This document shows, piece by piece, positions 7,443 to 17,805 of a stretch of DNA of 64,000 nt. The stretch covers positions 1 to 64,000 of the forward strand of contig JAKBBE010000004.1 in NCBI GenBank assembly GCA_021826035.1, read 5' to 3'. Within the stretch, counting starts at the first letter, position 1, and each line of letters begins with the position of its first letter. The position numbers and the translations under genes were made by a program. The notes under the pieces are model-generated. The model saw only the letters and a program-made list of their open reading frames with translations, was not told the origin of the DNA and did no database searches. The stretch comes from Pseudomonadota bacterium. Lineage in GTDB: Bacteria; Pseudomonadota; Gammaproteobacteria; Steroidobacterales; Steroidobacteraceae.

Positions 7443-9658
7443 ACACGCCATCGCGGTGGGGTCGCGCGCGCGCCCTCGCTGCCGTCGCGCTGTGGAGTCT
7501 GATCGGACTGGCGGCGCTGTTGCTGCTCGCCAAGAGCGCGCAGAACTCCTCGGAGTTCGGGCGGCTGCGGCCGTGGATCGTGTTGCTCAACGTCCTCGGC
7601 GTGCTGGCGCTGATCGTGCTGCTCGTCCGGCGCATCTGGCAGTTGGTGCGCGACTTCCGCAATCACGTGCCGGGCTCGCGCCTGACGGCGCGCACGGTGA
7701 CGATCTTCGGCGCGCTGGTGATCGCGCCTTTGCTGATCGTGTATTTCTCCTCGCTGCAGTTTCTCAATCGCGGCATCGATAGTTGGTTTCGGGTCGAGGT
7801 GCGTGAGGGCCTGAAAGATGCACTCGTCCTCTCGCGCTCGGCGCTTGACCTGCGTGTGCAGGCCGAGGCGCGCCGCACCACCGTGCTCGCCCGCTCACTG
7901 ATCGGCCACTCGGTGCTGCGCATGCAGAGTCAGCTCGACCAGGCGCGCCGCGCGGACGCGGCGCGCGAGATCGTACTGTACGGATCGAATGAGCGGATTC
8001 TCGCGGCGAGTCTGCGGGATCCGCTCGCCGATGTGCCGTTAGCCCCACCGACTTCGCTGGTGCGCACGGTGACCGACCGGCAGACCTACGTGAGCCTCGA
8101 GCCGCAGGCGAACGGGCGCTTCGTGATCCGCATCGGCGTGCCGCTCACGGAATCCTCCGGCGCCGCAGGGCTGCGCTATCTGATGGCGGTCTATCCGGTG
8201 CCGGCACAGCTTTCGATGCTCTCGAACGCGGTGCAACGGTCCTATTCGCGCTACGGCAACCTCACAGCCCTGCGCGAGCCCCTGAAATACAGCTTCACGC
8301 TGACGCTCACGCTGGTGCTGCTGCTGGCGATGCTCGCGGCGATTCATGGGGCGATCATCTCCGCCGAGCGGCTCTCACGCCCGGTGCAGGACCTGATTGC
8401 CGGCACTCGCGCGGTAGGCAAGGGCGATTTCGCCACTCGGCTCGCGTTGCCCTCGCGTGACGAGATGGGCTACCTGGTGCATTCGTTCAACGACATGACC
8501 AAGCGTCTGCGGCGCGCGCACGATGAGGCCACCCGCAGCCAGCAGGCGGTCGAGCGCGAGCGCGAGCGCCTGGCGATCATCCTGGCGCGCCTCTCGACTG
8601 GCGTGCTCGCGGTTGACCGCAACCTGGTGGTGCGCATGGCCAACCGGGCCGCCGCCGGCATTCTCGGTACCGACTTCTCCGCGGCCACCGGGCGTGCGCT
8701 GCCGGATCTCGCCGCCGGCAACGAGCGGCTGGGGCAGTTCGTTGCGGCCCTCGCGGTGCGCTTTGCGCGGGGCCGGGAGGAGTGGCGTGAACAGATCGAT
8801 CTTGGTAAGCCCGGCCGGATGATGACGCTGATGTGCGCCTGCACGCCCCTGCCGGGGGAGAGTGGCGACATGGGCTATGTCATCGTGTTCGATGACATCA
8901 CGGCGCTGCTCGAGGCGCAGCGCGATGCCGCCTGGGGCGAGGTGGCGCGGCGCCTGGCTCACGAGATCAAAAATCCGCTCACGCCGATCCAGCTGTCCGC
9001 CGAGCGCGTCCGGCGGCGGTTGCTGCCGATTCTCGCGCCGCCCGAGGCGGAGTTCCTCGAGCGCTCGACCCATACCATCGTGCAGCAGGTCGAGAGCATG
9101 CTGCAAATGGTCAATGCGTTCAGCGAATACGCCCGGGCCCCGGAGATGCACGTCAGCCGCTTCAGCCTGAACCAGCTGGTCACCGAGGTGGCCGACCTGT
9201 ATCGCTCCCACGATCCGCGCGCGAGCATCGAGCTCGATCTCGATGCGGGCCTCAGTGCCATCGAGGCCGATCGGGGCCGGGTGCGCCAGATCCTGAACAA
9301 TCTGCTGATCAACGCGCTCGAGGCGCTGGCCGGACAGCCGACGCCGCGGCTCAAGATCAGTACCCGGCTGGAAGGCAGCGATGCTGCTTTCGCCGTCATG
9401 AGCGTGTGTGACAATGGGCCGGGGTTCCAGGCAGATCTGCTCGGGCGGATCTTCGATCCGTACGTTACCAGTAAGCCCAAGGGAACCGGTCTGGGGCTGG
9501 CCATCGTGAAGAAGATCGTCGAGGAGCATGGGGGAAGGATCGACGCGGACAACCGGCCGGAGGGCGGTGCGCGGATCCGGATCGCCCTGCCGGTGGCCTT
9601 CGGCAAGCGCCTCGGGGTACAGAAGAAAAGACAGACACTGCGGAGCGAACAAGCATGA
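7424..9658 (+). CDS. ntrY: NtrY-type membrane histidine kinase
   Basis: Sensor kinase of 744 aa, partner of the downstream NtrX. Two membrane segments near the N-terminus (about 18-40 and 46-68), a third at about 85-110 and a fourth at about 290-315 frame a periplasmic region. A HAMP domain follows, then a PAS domain (ILARLSTGVLAVDRNLVVRMAN), the HisKA box RRLAHEIKNPLTPIQ with phospho-accepting His about 513, and an HATPase_c domain (NNLLINALEAL, CDNGPGF, KGTGLGLAIVKKIVEEHGG). Start choice: ATG 7424 overlaps DUF4390 by 19 nt; GTG 7439 would overlap as GTGA. The family responds to nitrogen or redox/envelope signals in other proteobacteria; the signal here is unknown. Confidence 0.9.
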   Translation: MVPAGVNTPSRWGRARALAAVALWSLIGLAALLLLAKSAQNSSEFGRLRPWIVLLNVLGVLALIVLLVRRIWQLVRDFRNHVPGSRLTARTVTIFGALVIAPLLIVYFSSLQFLNRGIDSWFRVEVREGLKDALVLSRSALDLRVQAEARRTTVLARSLIGHSVLRMQSQLDQARRADAAREIVLYGSNERILAASLRDPLADVPLAPPTSLVRTVTDRQTYVSLEPQANGRFVIRIGVPLTESSGAAGLRYLMAVYPVPAQLSMLSNAVQRSYSRYGNLTALREPLKYSFTLTLTLVLLLAMLAAIHGAIISAERLSRPVQDLIAGTRAVGKGDFATRLALPSRDEMGYLVHSFNDMTKRLRRAHDEATRSQQAVERERERLAIILARLSTGVLAVDRNLVVRMANRAAAGILGTDFSAATGRALPDLAAGNERLGQFVAALAVRFARGREEWREQIDLGKPGRMMTLMCACTPLPGESGDMGYVIVFDDITALLEAQRDAAWGEVARRLAHEIKNPLTPIQLSAERVRRRLLPILAPPEAEFLERSTHTIVQQVESMLQMVNAFSEYARAPEMHVSRFSLNQLVTEVADLYRSHDPRASIELDLDAGLSAIEADRGRVRQILNNLLINALEALAGQPTPRLKISTRLEGSDAAFAVMSVCDNGPGFQADLLGRIFDPYVTSKPKGTGLGLAIVKKIVEEHGGRIDADNRPEGGARIRIALPVAFGKRLGVQKKRQTLRSEQA

Positions 9659-11016
9659 GTGCGGCACACATTCTGGTGGTCGATGACGAGGCGGATATTC
9701 GCGGTCTGCTGAAGGAGATCCTCTCCGAGGAAGGCTACTCGGTGGAGGTCGCCGCCAATGCGGCGCAGGCGCGGACCGCGCGTGCGCACCAGATGCCCGA
9801 CCTGGTGCTGCTGGACATCTGGATGCCGGACGTGGATGGCATCACGCTGCTGCGCGAGTGGTCCACGTCGGCTGCCGACGGCTGCCCCGTAGTGATGATG
9901 TCGGGCCACGGCACGGTCGAGACCGCAGTGGAGGCCACCCGTCTGGGCGCCTTTGATTTCGTGGAGAAGCCGCTCTCGCTCGCGAAGCTGCTGCGTACCG
10001 TCGAGCGGGCGCTCGATGCCGGCCGGCGCAAGCGCCAGTCGGGCAAGCTGTTCGTGCCGACGCTGATGATGCCGGCTGGCAAGAGCAAGCTGATGCAACA
10101 GTTGCGCGCCGAGCTGCAGCAGATCGCCACGCACACCTCCCCGGTGTTGCTGATCGGCGAGCCGGGTTCGGGTCGTGAGCTGTTCGCGCGCTATCTGCAC
10201 AGCCGCAGTCCGCGCGCTGGCTCGCCGTTCATGGCGCTGGTGGCGAGCAGCCTGCGCGACGCGGATGCCGAGAGCCGGCTGTTCGGTTCGATCGACTCCG
10301 GTGTGCGCCGAGCGGGATTGCTGGAGCAAGCCGTCGATGGAACGCTGTTCATCCAGGAGCTGGAGGATCTGCCCGCGGCCGCCCAGCGGCTGCTGGTCGG
10401 GGCGTTGGAGTCCGGCCGCTTCACGCCCGGCGGCGGCGGTGAGCCGCTCGAGCTGCGCGCACGGCTGGTGTCCTCGGCACAGCCGGGTGTGGAGAACCGT
10501 ACGGGCGATGCGCTGCGCCGCGATCTGCTCGGCCACTTGAACACGCTGATTGTGCGCGTTCCGCCGCTGCGCGATTACGCCGAGGACGTACCGGAGCTGC
10601 TGCGCTATCACGTCGACCGTTTGGTGGATTCCGAGGGGCTGGCGCTGCGTCACTTCAGCGTCGCAGCCCAGAACCGTCTGCGCAACTATCCGTGGCCGGA
10701 CAATGTGCGGGAGCTGAAGAACCTCGTGCACCGGCTGCTGATCCAGGGCGGCGGGGAGGAAATCGGTCTGGAGGAGGTCGAGCGTGAACTCGCCGTGCAG
10801 GCGCCCGCCGGCGAGCCGCTCGTGAAGCAAGATTTGCTCGCGCTGCCGCTGCGCGAGGCGCGCGAGCAGTTCGAGCGCGCCTATCTGCAGCAGCAGCTGC
10901 TGCTCTGCAATGGCAAAGTAGGGCAGCTCGCCAAGCGGGTCGGCATGGAGCGCACCCACTTGTATCGCAAGCTGCGTTCGCTGGGGCTGGACTTCCGCTC
11001 GATCGCCGAAGACTGA
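9655..11016 (+). CDS. ntrX: NtrX-type response regulator with degenerate AAA+ domain
   Basis: Response regulator of 453 aa, overlapping ntrY by ATGA. The receiver domain (1-120) is intact: DD at 10-11, phospho-acceptor D54 in LVLLDIWMPD, K105. The central domain resembles sigma-54 activators but is degenerate: Walker A reads GEPGSGRE (168-175) with Arg where Lys is expected, Walker B reads LFIQELEDL with Gln for the first Asp (about 234), and the GAFTGA loop that contacts sigma-54 is missing (LFGSIDSGVRRAGLLEQA). The C-terminal Fis-type HTH (GKVGQLAKRVGMERTHLYRKL) is intact. It therefore probably binds DNA under phosphorylation control without sigma-54 ATPase activation (inference). Confidence 0.88.
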   Translation: MSAAHILVVDDEADIRGLLKEILSEEGYSVEVAANAAQARTARAHQMPDLVLLDIWMPDVDGITLLREWSTSAADGCPVVMMSGHGTVETAVEATRLGAFDFVEKPLSLAKLLRTVERALDAGRRKRQSGKLFVPTLMMPAGKSKLMQQLRAELQQIATHTSPVLLIGEPGSGRELFARYLHSRSPRAGSPFMALVASSLRDADAESRLFGSIDSGVRRAGLLEQAVDGTLFIQELEDLPAAAQRLLVGALESGRFTPGGGGEPLELRARLVSSAQPGVENRTGDALRRDLLGHLNTLIVRVPPLRDYAEDVPELLRYHVDRLVDSEGLALRHFSVAAQNRLRNYPWPDNVRELKNLVHRLLIQGGGEEIGLEEVERELAVQAPAGEPLVKQDLLALPLREAREQFERAYLQQQLLLCNGKVGQLAKRVGMERTHLYRKLRSLGLDFRSIAED

Positions 11017-11029
11017 GCCGGCAGGCGCC

Positions 11030-11743
11030 TCAGTGCACGGCGCCCGGAATGACGATCGCAGGCAAACGCATCGCGTGCAGCGTGCTGCGAATGCGCGCCA
11101 GTTCGGACGCCTCGGTGATCGGGCCGATGCGCACGCGGTGCAGCGTGACTCCGCGGCTCTGCACAGTGTCGATGTGCGCGATGACCCCTACGCTGTCGAG
11201 TTCGGAGACGATGCGCTCGGCCTGTGCCGGGTCGGTGTAGGAACCAACCTGCAGCACATACCCGCCGTAGGCGCTCGCCCCGCGCATCCCGACGGCATGT
11301 GCCCCCGGTGCGGTCGGGCGCGGGATGATCACCTTGAGGTTCGGCAGCATCTGGTAGAAGTCGTACTGCGGTTGCGCCGAACTGCTCGTGCTCTGCGTTG
11401 CGGTCTTGGCGAACACAGGCGGCGTGGTGCCTCGCGGGGGCGCCGGCGCCACGGCCACCCGGGGCGATGGTGTCGCCGGACTGACGGGCGTCGTGGACGG
11501 CGCTGGTGAGGCGCGGAGCGTGGCCGTGGCAGGTGAGCTGGCCGCGGACGCAGCGGCAGTGCTCGAAGCACACGAGCTGCCCGAGCTGCCCGAGCGGTGT
11601 GCGTGATGCATCACGAGCGCCGTGCCGATGCCTGCCAGCAGCGCACCGGCCAGCGCACCGAACAGAAATTCCTTCAGGCCGCCGCTCGGTCCACCCTCGC
11701 GGCGGCCGGCGCCCTTGTAGTCACGGGTCGTGAGTTGAGACAT
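11030..11743 (-). CDS. SPOR-domain (FtsN-like) membrane protein
   Basis: Membrane protein of 237 aa: short cytoplasmic N-terminus, one membrane segment (FLFGALAGALLAGIGTALVM, about 27-46), a Ser/Ala/Pro-rich periplasmic linker and a C-terminal SPOR domain (GGYVLQVGSYTDPAQAERI to about 230). SPOR domains bind denuded glycan strands at the division septum. It follows argS by 4 nt and priA lies further upstream, the usual priA-argS-SPOR order in gammaproteobacteria, where the SPOR protein is FtsN-like. Whether it is the true FtsN cannot be decided here. Its end is convergent with ntrX. Confidence 0.85.
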   Translation of the reverse strand: MSQLTTRDYKGAGRREGGPSGGLKEFLFGALAGALLAGIGTALVMHHAHRSGSSGSSCASSTAAASAASSPATATLRASPAPSTTPVSPATPSPRVAVAPAPPRGTTPPVFAKTATQSTSSSAQPQYDFYQMLPNLKVIIPRPTAPGAHAVGMRGASAYGGYVLQVGSYTDPAQAERIVSELDSVGVIAHIDTVQSRGVTLHRVRIGPITEASELARIRSTLHAMRLPAIVIPGAVH

Positions 11744-11747
11744 CGGC

Positions 11748-13502
11748 TCACATGCTCTCGGGTGCGCTCACGCCGAGTAGCCCGAGGCCGTTGCGCAGCA
11801 CCTGCTGCACGCCGAGCACCAACGCCAGGCGCGCGTTGCGTACCTTGGAGTCCTCGACCAGGAACGGCTCGGCGTTGTAGTACGTGTGCAGCGCATTGGC
11901 CAGTTCCCGCAGGTAATGCACCAGCGCGTGCGGCGTGCGGTTCAGCGCGGACTGCTCCAGCGCCTCCGGGAAGCGCGTGACGCACGCGAGCGCGGCCTGT
12001 TCGTGCGCGCTTGTGAGCAGCGCTGTGTTGGCGAGGCCTTCGGCACGGTCGAACTGCAGATTGCGCGCGGCCATCTGCTTCAGCACGCTCGCGACCCGTG
12101 CGTGCGCGTACTGGATGTAATACACCGGGTTCTCGTTGGTGCGCGACTTGGCCAGTTCCAGGTCGAAATCAAGCGGTTGATCGTGGCTGCGCATCAGGTA
12201 GAACAGCCGGCAGGCATCGTTGCCGACTTCCTCGCGCAGCTGGCGCAGCGTCACGAACTGCGCCTCGCGCTTGCCCATCGGGATCTTCTCCCCGGCGCGG
12301 AACAGGCTGACGAACTGGATCAGGTTCACCTCGAGGCTCTCGCCGGGTTCGCCCATGGCGGTGAGCCCGGCGCGTACGCGCGCCACATACCCGTGGTGAT
12401 CGGCACCCAACACGTCAATCAGACGCTCGAAGCCGCGCTCGCGCTTCTCCAGGTGATAGGCGATGTCAGAGGCGAAGTAGGTTTTTTGACCGTTCTCGCG
12501 CACGACCACACGGTCCTTCTCGTCGCCGAAAGCCGTGGCGCGAAACCAGGTCGCGCCCTGCTCCCGATAGAGCCGGCCGTCGCGCTCGAGCCGTTCAAGC
12601 GCGCGCTCGATAGCCCCACTGCGTTCCAGTTCGCGCTCCGAATACCATCGGTCGAAACGCACGCCGAACTGCTGCAGGTCGGCACGGATGTCCGCCAGCA
12701 TGCGCTCGAGCGATAGCGCCAGCACGCGCTCAAAACCCTCCGCGCCGATCAGTTCGCGGGCCCGTCCGATCAGGGCATCGATGTATTCCTCCTTGTCCCC
12801 TTCGGGCGCGTCCGGCGGTAGCCCGGCAAGCACAGTCGGCGCGGCGCGGCGCAACGCATCGCCCTCGTCCGAGCGCACCTGTGCGGCGATCTCGCGTACG
12901 TAATCGCCGCGGTAGCCGTTCTCGGGAAACGGCAGCGATTCGCCGCAGGCCTCGAGGTAACGCACCCAGGTGCTGACGGCCAGGATGTCCACCTGGCGCC
13001 CGGCGTCGTTGATGTAGTACTCGCGGGCGACCTCGAAACCGCTCGCCGCAAGGATATTTGCCAGGGTCGCGCCGTAGGCCGCCTGTCGTCCGTGTCCGAC
13101 GTGCAGCGGCCCAGTGGGATTGGCCGACACGAACTCCAGCAGCACGCGCTCGCCGCGCCCGAGGGTGCTGTGTCCATAGCGCTCGGCGCGCTCGTGGATT
13201 GCCGCCAGCTCCTCGGCGTAGGCCGCTGGGGAGAGGAAGAAGTTGATGAACCCGGCGCCGGCGATTTCGGTGCGCAGCAGCGTCGGACTCGGTGGCAGAG
13301 CGGCGATGATGCGCTGTGCGAGCTCGCGTGGGTTGCTGCGTGCGGCTTTCGCCAGGCGTAGCGCGATGTTGGTCGCGAAATCACCGTGACGCGCATCGCG
13401 GCTGCGTTCGACGGTCGCGGCGCCGACACCGGCGGCCTCGGCGAGTCCGCCGCCGAGGCTGGCGAGGGCGCTGGCGAGAAGTTGCTCGAGTTGTTGCTTC
13501 AA
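11748..13502 (-). CDS. argS: Arginyl-tRNA synthetase
   Basis: Class I aminoacyl-tRNA synthetase charging tRNA-Arg (584 aa). The start is TTG at 13502, giving MKQQLEQLLASALASLG, the family N-terminus, followed by the additional N-terminal domain (RDARHGDFATNIAL). The HIGH motif appears as SANPTGPLHVGHGR. The KMSKS loop is non-canonical (IPMGKREAQFVTL), which is common in ArgRS. The C-terminal anticodon-binding domain ends in LGLLGVSAPESM. It lies between priA and the SPOR gene, probably in one operon. Confidence 0.95.
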   Translation of the reverse strand: MKQQLEQLLASALASLGGGLAEAAGVGAATVERSRDARHGDFATNIALRLAKAARSNPRELAQRIIAALPPSPTLLRTEIAGAGFINFFLSPAAYAEELAAIHERAERYGHSTLGRGERVLLEFVSANPTGPLHVGHGRQAAYGATLANILAASGFEVAREYYINDAGRQVDILAVSTWVRYLEACGESLPFPENGYRGDYVREIAAQVRSDEGDALRRAAPTVLAGLPPDAPEGDKEEYIDALIGRARELIGAEGFERVLALSLERMLADIRADLQQFGVRFDRWYSERELERSGAIERALERLERDGRLYREQGATWFRATAFGDEKDRVVVRENGQKTYFASDIAYHLEKRERGFERLIDVLGADHHGYVARVRAGLTAMGEPGESLEVNLIQFVSLFRAGEKIPMGKREAQFVTLRQLREEVGNDACRLFYLMRSHDQPLDFDLELAKSRTNENPVYYIQYAHARVASVLKQMAARNLQFDRAEGLANTALLTSAHEQAALACVTRFPEALEQSALNRTPHALVHYLRELANALHTYYNAEPFLVEDSKVRNARLALVLGVQQVLRNGLGLLGVSAPESM

Positions 13503-13546
13503 GGAAATCGGGTCCGCGTCGGGAGGAAACAGCGGATTCTACCCGA

Positions 13547-15745
<2,199 letters not shown>

Positions 15746-15780
15746 GCGAAGTGTGTAAAAATTCCGCGGTAATATCGGCC

Positions 15781-15796
15781 GACGGCCTGTGCCGTC
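15781..15796. promoter_or_regulatory. Perfect 6-bp hairpin between priA and sigma gene
   Basis: The divergent 89-nt region contains GACGGC-ctgt-GCCGTC, a perfect inverted repeat, just before an AGGAGGG ribosome-binding sequence at about 15810. It could be an operator or a leader hairpin of the sigma gene. I see no convincing promoter boxes. Regulatory role is only a suggestion. Confidence 0.25.
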
Positions 15797-15834
15797 GCCG
15801 TCAACCGACAGGAGGGGGCCGCGTTATACGGGCT

Positions 15835-16455
15835 ATGGCAGACTCTGTTACGCTCGCCTCGCCTTATAGCATGCCGGCTGCCTTACGCGGCGACGTGGAT
15901 CGTTCAGCTTCGAATTCCCAGACCACACAGCACGCGCTCGGCCGGTTCCTGGCGAGCGTCGAGCTGAAGGCATTCCGGATCGCTCAAGCGGCGCTGCGGC
16001 ACGAGCAGGATGCGCTCGATGCCGTGCAGGATGCGATGCTGCAGCTGGCCCGCGCGTATGCCGATCGGCCGGCCGAGCAGTGGAAGCCGCTCTTCTACCG
16101 TATCCTGGAGAACCGTATCCGCGACCTGCAGCGGCGGCGGAGCGTACGTGACCGGATCATGGCGTGGCTCCCGTTTGTGGCCGATGATGACGAGGTGCTC
16201 GATCCGTTGGCGACGGCGCCGAGTCCGGAGCTGCCGGCGGTGCGGCGCCTAGAGCTCGATGAGGCCATCGCCGCGCTGGAGCGTGCGGTGGGTGCGCTGC
16301 CGCGCCGGCAGCAGCAGGTATTCCTGCTGCGCACGCTAGAGGGCCTGGACGTCGAGCAGACGGCTCGGGCCATGGGCTGTTCGCAAGGTAGCGTGAAGAC
16401 GCATTATTTCCGCGCGCTGCGCACGCTGCGCGCCGAGCTGAGTGAACTGATATGA
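15835..16455 (+). CDS. ECF-type RNA polymerase sigma factor
   Basis: Sigma-70 family protein of 206 aa from the ATG at 15835. Region 2 is seen in AFRIAQAALRHEQDALDAVQDAMLQLA with the region 2.4 segment ENRIRDLQRRRSVRDR, and region 4 in LPRRQQQVFLLRTLEGLDVEQ followed by the HTH GCSQGSVKTHYFRALRTLR. About 25 residues precede region 2. It is the first of four overlapping genes (DUF3619-like protein, small lipoprotein, DUF3106 protein); this arrangement is repeated in related gammaproteobacteria. No classical zinc anti-sigma factor is present, so the DUF3619-like membrane protein is the best candidate partner (inference). Confidence 0.88.
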   Translation: MADSVTLASPYSMPAALRGDVDRSASNSQTTQHALGRFLASVELKAFRIAQAALRHEQDALDAVQDAMLQLARAYADRPAEQWKPLFYRILENRIRDLQRRRSVRDRIMAWLPFVADDDEVLDPLATAPSPELPAVRRLELDEAIAALERAVGALPRRQQQVFLLRTLEGLDVEQTARAMGCSQGSVKTHYFRALRTLRAELSELI

Positions 16456-16892
16456 GCGCTTGCGATTCTTCCCCCGAGTTTGAACATCGGCTGCGTGAGC
16501 TGCTCGAGCGGCAGACGGATGCGGCCGGCGGGCATGTGCGCTCGCAGCTGACGCAAGCCCGCCATGCGGCCCTGCTGCAGGCCGGTGAGCACCGCGGTGT
16601 GTGGCGGGAGGTGCTGGCGGGGCGGCGCCGCTGGGTGCCCGCCGCCGGGGTGCTCGCGGCGGCGGTGGCGGCCGGGGTGCTGCTGCTGGGGCCGCATCGG
16701 GCCGATCGCTCGCCGCCGTCTGCGGGCGCTACGGCAGTGACGGCCCAGGATCTGCCGCTGCTGACCGATCGGGATGGACTTGCGATGCTCGAGGACGGCG
16801 GTGGTCAGTTCTACGAGTGGGCGGCCGTGCAGGGGCGTGGCGGGGCGGTGAGCGGGGCCGCCGCCGACGGGCCAAGCGAGCATGGCGGCTGA
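16452..16892 (+). CDS. DUF3619-like single-pass membrane protein, putative anti-sigma partner
   Basis: Protein of 146 aa overlapping the sigma gene by ATGA. A cytoplasmic N-terminal helix-rich part (FEHRLRELLERQTDAAGG) is followed by one membrane segment (VPAAGVLAAAVAAGVLLL, about 62-79) and a periplasmic tail with DLPLLTDRDGLAMLEDGGG. The ordering sigma / one-TM protein is typical of sigma/anti-sigma pairs and DUF3619 proteins occupy this slot in related genomes. No HxxxCxxC zinc motif is visible, so it is not a classical ZAS anti-sigma factor. Function inferred from position. Confidence 0.7.
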   Translation: MSACDSSPEFEHRLRELLERQTDAAGGHVRSQLTQARHAALLQAGEHRGVWREVLAGRRRWVPAAGVLAAAVAAGVLLLGPHRADRSPPSAGATAVTAQDLPLLTDRDGLAMLEDGGGQFYEWAAVQGRGGAVSGAAADGPSEHGG

Positions 16893-17145
16893 ACGATGCA
16901 GCGGTGCAACGGTGGCGGTGCTTCTGGCCGCGTCCCTCCTGCCAGCCGGTTGTGCTTCGGCCCCCCCGAAGCCGGTGCCGGTGCAGCTGCTGCAGTTCCT
17001 CGGCAGCAACGATCCGACCGGACAGGCCGAGCGCTCCGCGGGCGGCACCTGGCTCGGGTATCTCTCACAGCTGAAACTCCAGCCGTCGCCGCAGTCGAAA
17101 ACGCCGGCCGGCACGGTGGCGGCGAACCGCAAGGCGGGTGGCTGA
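16882..17145 (+). CDS. Small lipoprotein in the sigma/DUF3106 operon
   Basis: Protein of 87 aa that overlaps the upstream gene by 11 nt and ends in a TGATG overlap with the DUF3106 gene, which supports its reality. Signal peptide with lipobox LLPAGC (cysteine about residue 24), then a short soluble part with Pro-rich ends. No recognised domain. Probably an outer- or inner-membrane lipoprotein belonging to the sigma regulon; role unknown. Confidence 0.6.
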   Translation: MAAERCSGATVAVLLAASLLPAGCASAPPKPVPVQLLQFLGSNDPTGQAERSAGGTWLGYLSQLKLQPSPQSKTPAGTVAANRKAGG

Positions 17146-17786
17146 TGCTCAGCCTGCTGCGCGTCGCGCTCGTGGCGCTGCTGCTGGCGGCCGCGCCGGC
17201 GTGGGCCGTGCCGCCGCAGGGCGGGGCGGCAGCCGCGCTACCCTGGTCGGCGCTCACCGCGGCTCAGCAGCGGCTGCTCGGCCCGCTGCGTGGCCGCTGG
17301 GCGGCGCTGCCGCCGCAGCGCCAGCGGGCACTGGTGCGGGGCAGTCGGATCTGGCTGCAGCTCTCGCCCGCCGAACGCCGTCAGGCACAGCAGCGCTTCA
17401 CCAAATGGAAGCGGATGTCGCCCGGTCAGCGCGCGCTGCTGCGCCAGCGCTGGCAGCAGTTCAAAGCACTGCCGGCGCAACAGCGCGCCGCGATCCGGCG
17501 CAGCTTCCGTGCCTTCCAGCGCCTGCCGGCGTGGCGCCGCCGCGTGCTACGCGAGCGCTGGCGCTCGGCCACGCCCGTGCAGCGTCAGGCGATGATCCGG
17601 CGCGCGCAGCAGCAGATGCGACGCCAGCGCATGATGCGCCGGATGCGGCAGATGCGGCAGATGGGCCGTGCGCCTCGGCTGCGGCTGCGAGGCATGCCGG
17701 CAGAGCCGGGTGCATTGGGGTCGGGTCGGATGGGCGGTGGCGCGCTGCCCCCGCTGCGCCGCGGCGGCCGGCCGCCGTGGCGCTGA
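17145..17786 (+). CDS. DUF3106 secreted Arg/Gln-rich repeat protein
   Basis: Protein of 213 aa from the ATG at 17145 (TGATG overlap with the lipoprotein stop). Signal peptide MLSLLRVALVALLLAAAPAWA. The mature part is made of about five helical repeats of roughly 20 residues with the pattern W..L.P.QR..L (WAALPPQRQRAL, WKRMSPGQRALL, FKALPAQQRAAI, FQRLPAWRRRVL), then an Arg/Met-rich segment (RQRMMRRMRQMRQMGR) and a Gly/Arg-rich end. It is very basic. DUF3106 proteins have no known function; a periplasmic sensor or chaperone for the sigma system is possible. A longer ORF starting at 16896 is only frame extension. Confidence 0.8.
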   Translation: MLSLLRVALVALLLAAAPAWAVPPQGGAAAALPWSALTAAQQRLLGPLRGRWAALPPQRQRALVRGSRIWLQLSPAERRQAQQRFTKWKRMSPGQRALLRQRWQQFKALPAQQRAAIRRSFRAFQRLPAWRRRVLRERWRSATPVQRQAMIRRAQQQMRRQRMMRRMRQMRQMGRAPRLRLRGMPAEPGALGSGRMGGGALPPLRRGGRPPWR

Positions 17787-17805
17787 GCGCTCGCTAGCCG
17801 AGCGC
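17787..17805. terminator. Short hairpin between convergent DUF3106 and pntB genes
   Basis: GCGCTCG-ctagc-CGAGCGC forms a perfect 7-bp stem spanning the 7-nt gap between two convergent stop codons. There is no T-run on either side, so a role in termination is plausible rather than certain. Confidence 0.4.

Noticed and set aside
8959..10959. 666-codon open frame opposite ntrY/ntrX
   Set aside because: Antisense shadow with no recognisable domain; both sense genes are well supported.
11748..13502. Missing KMSKS motif in argS as a sign of a defective gene
   Set aside because: Many bacterial ArgRS enzymes lack the canonical motif; the rest of the protein is complete.
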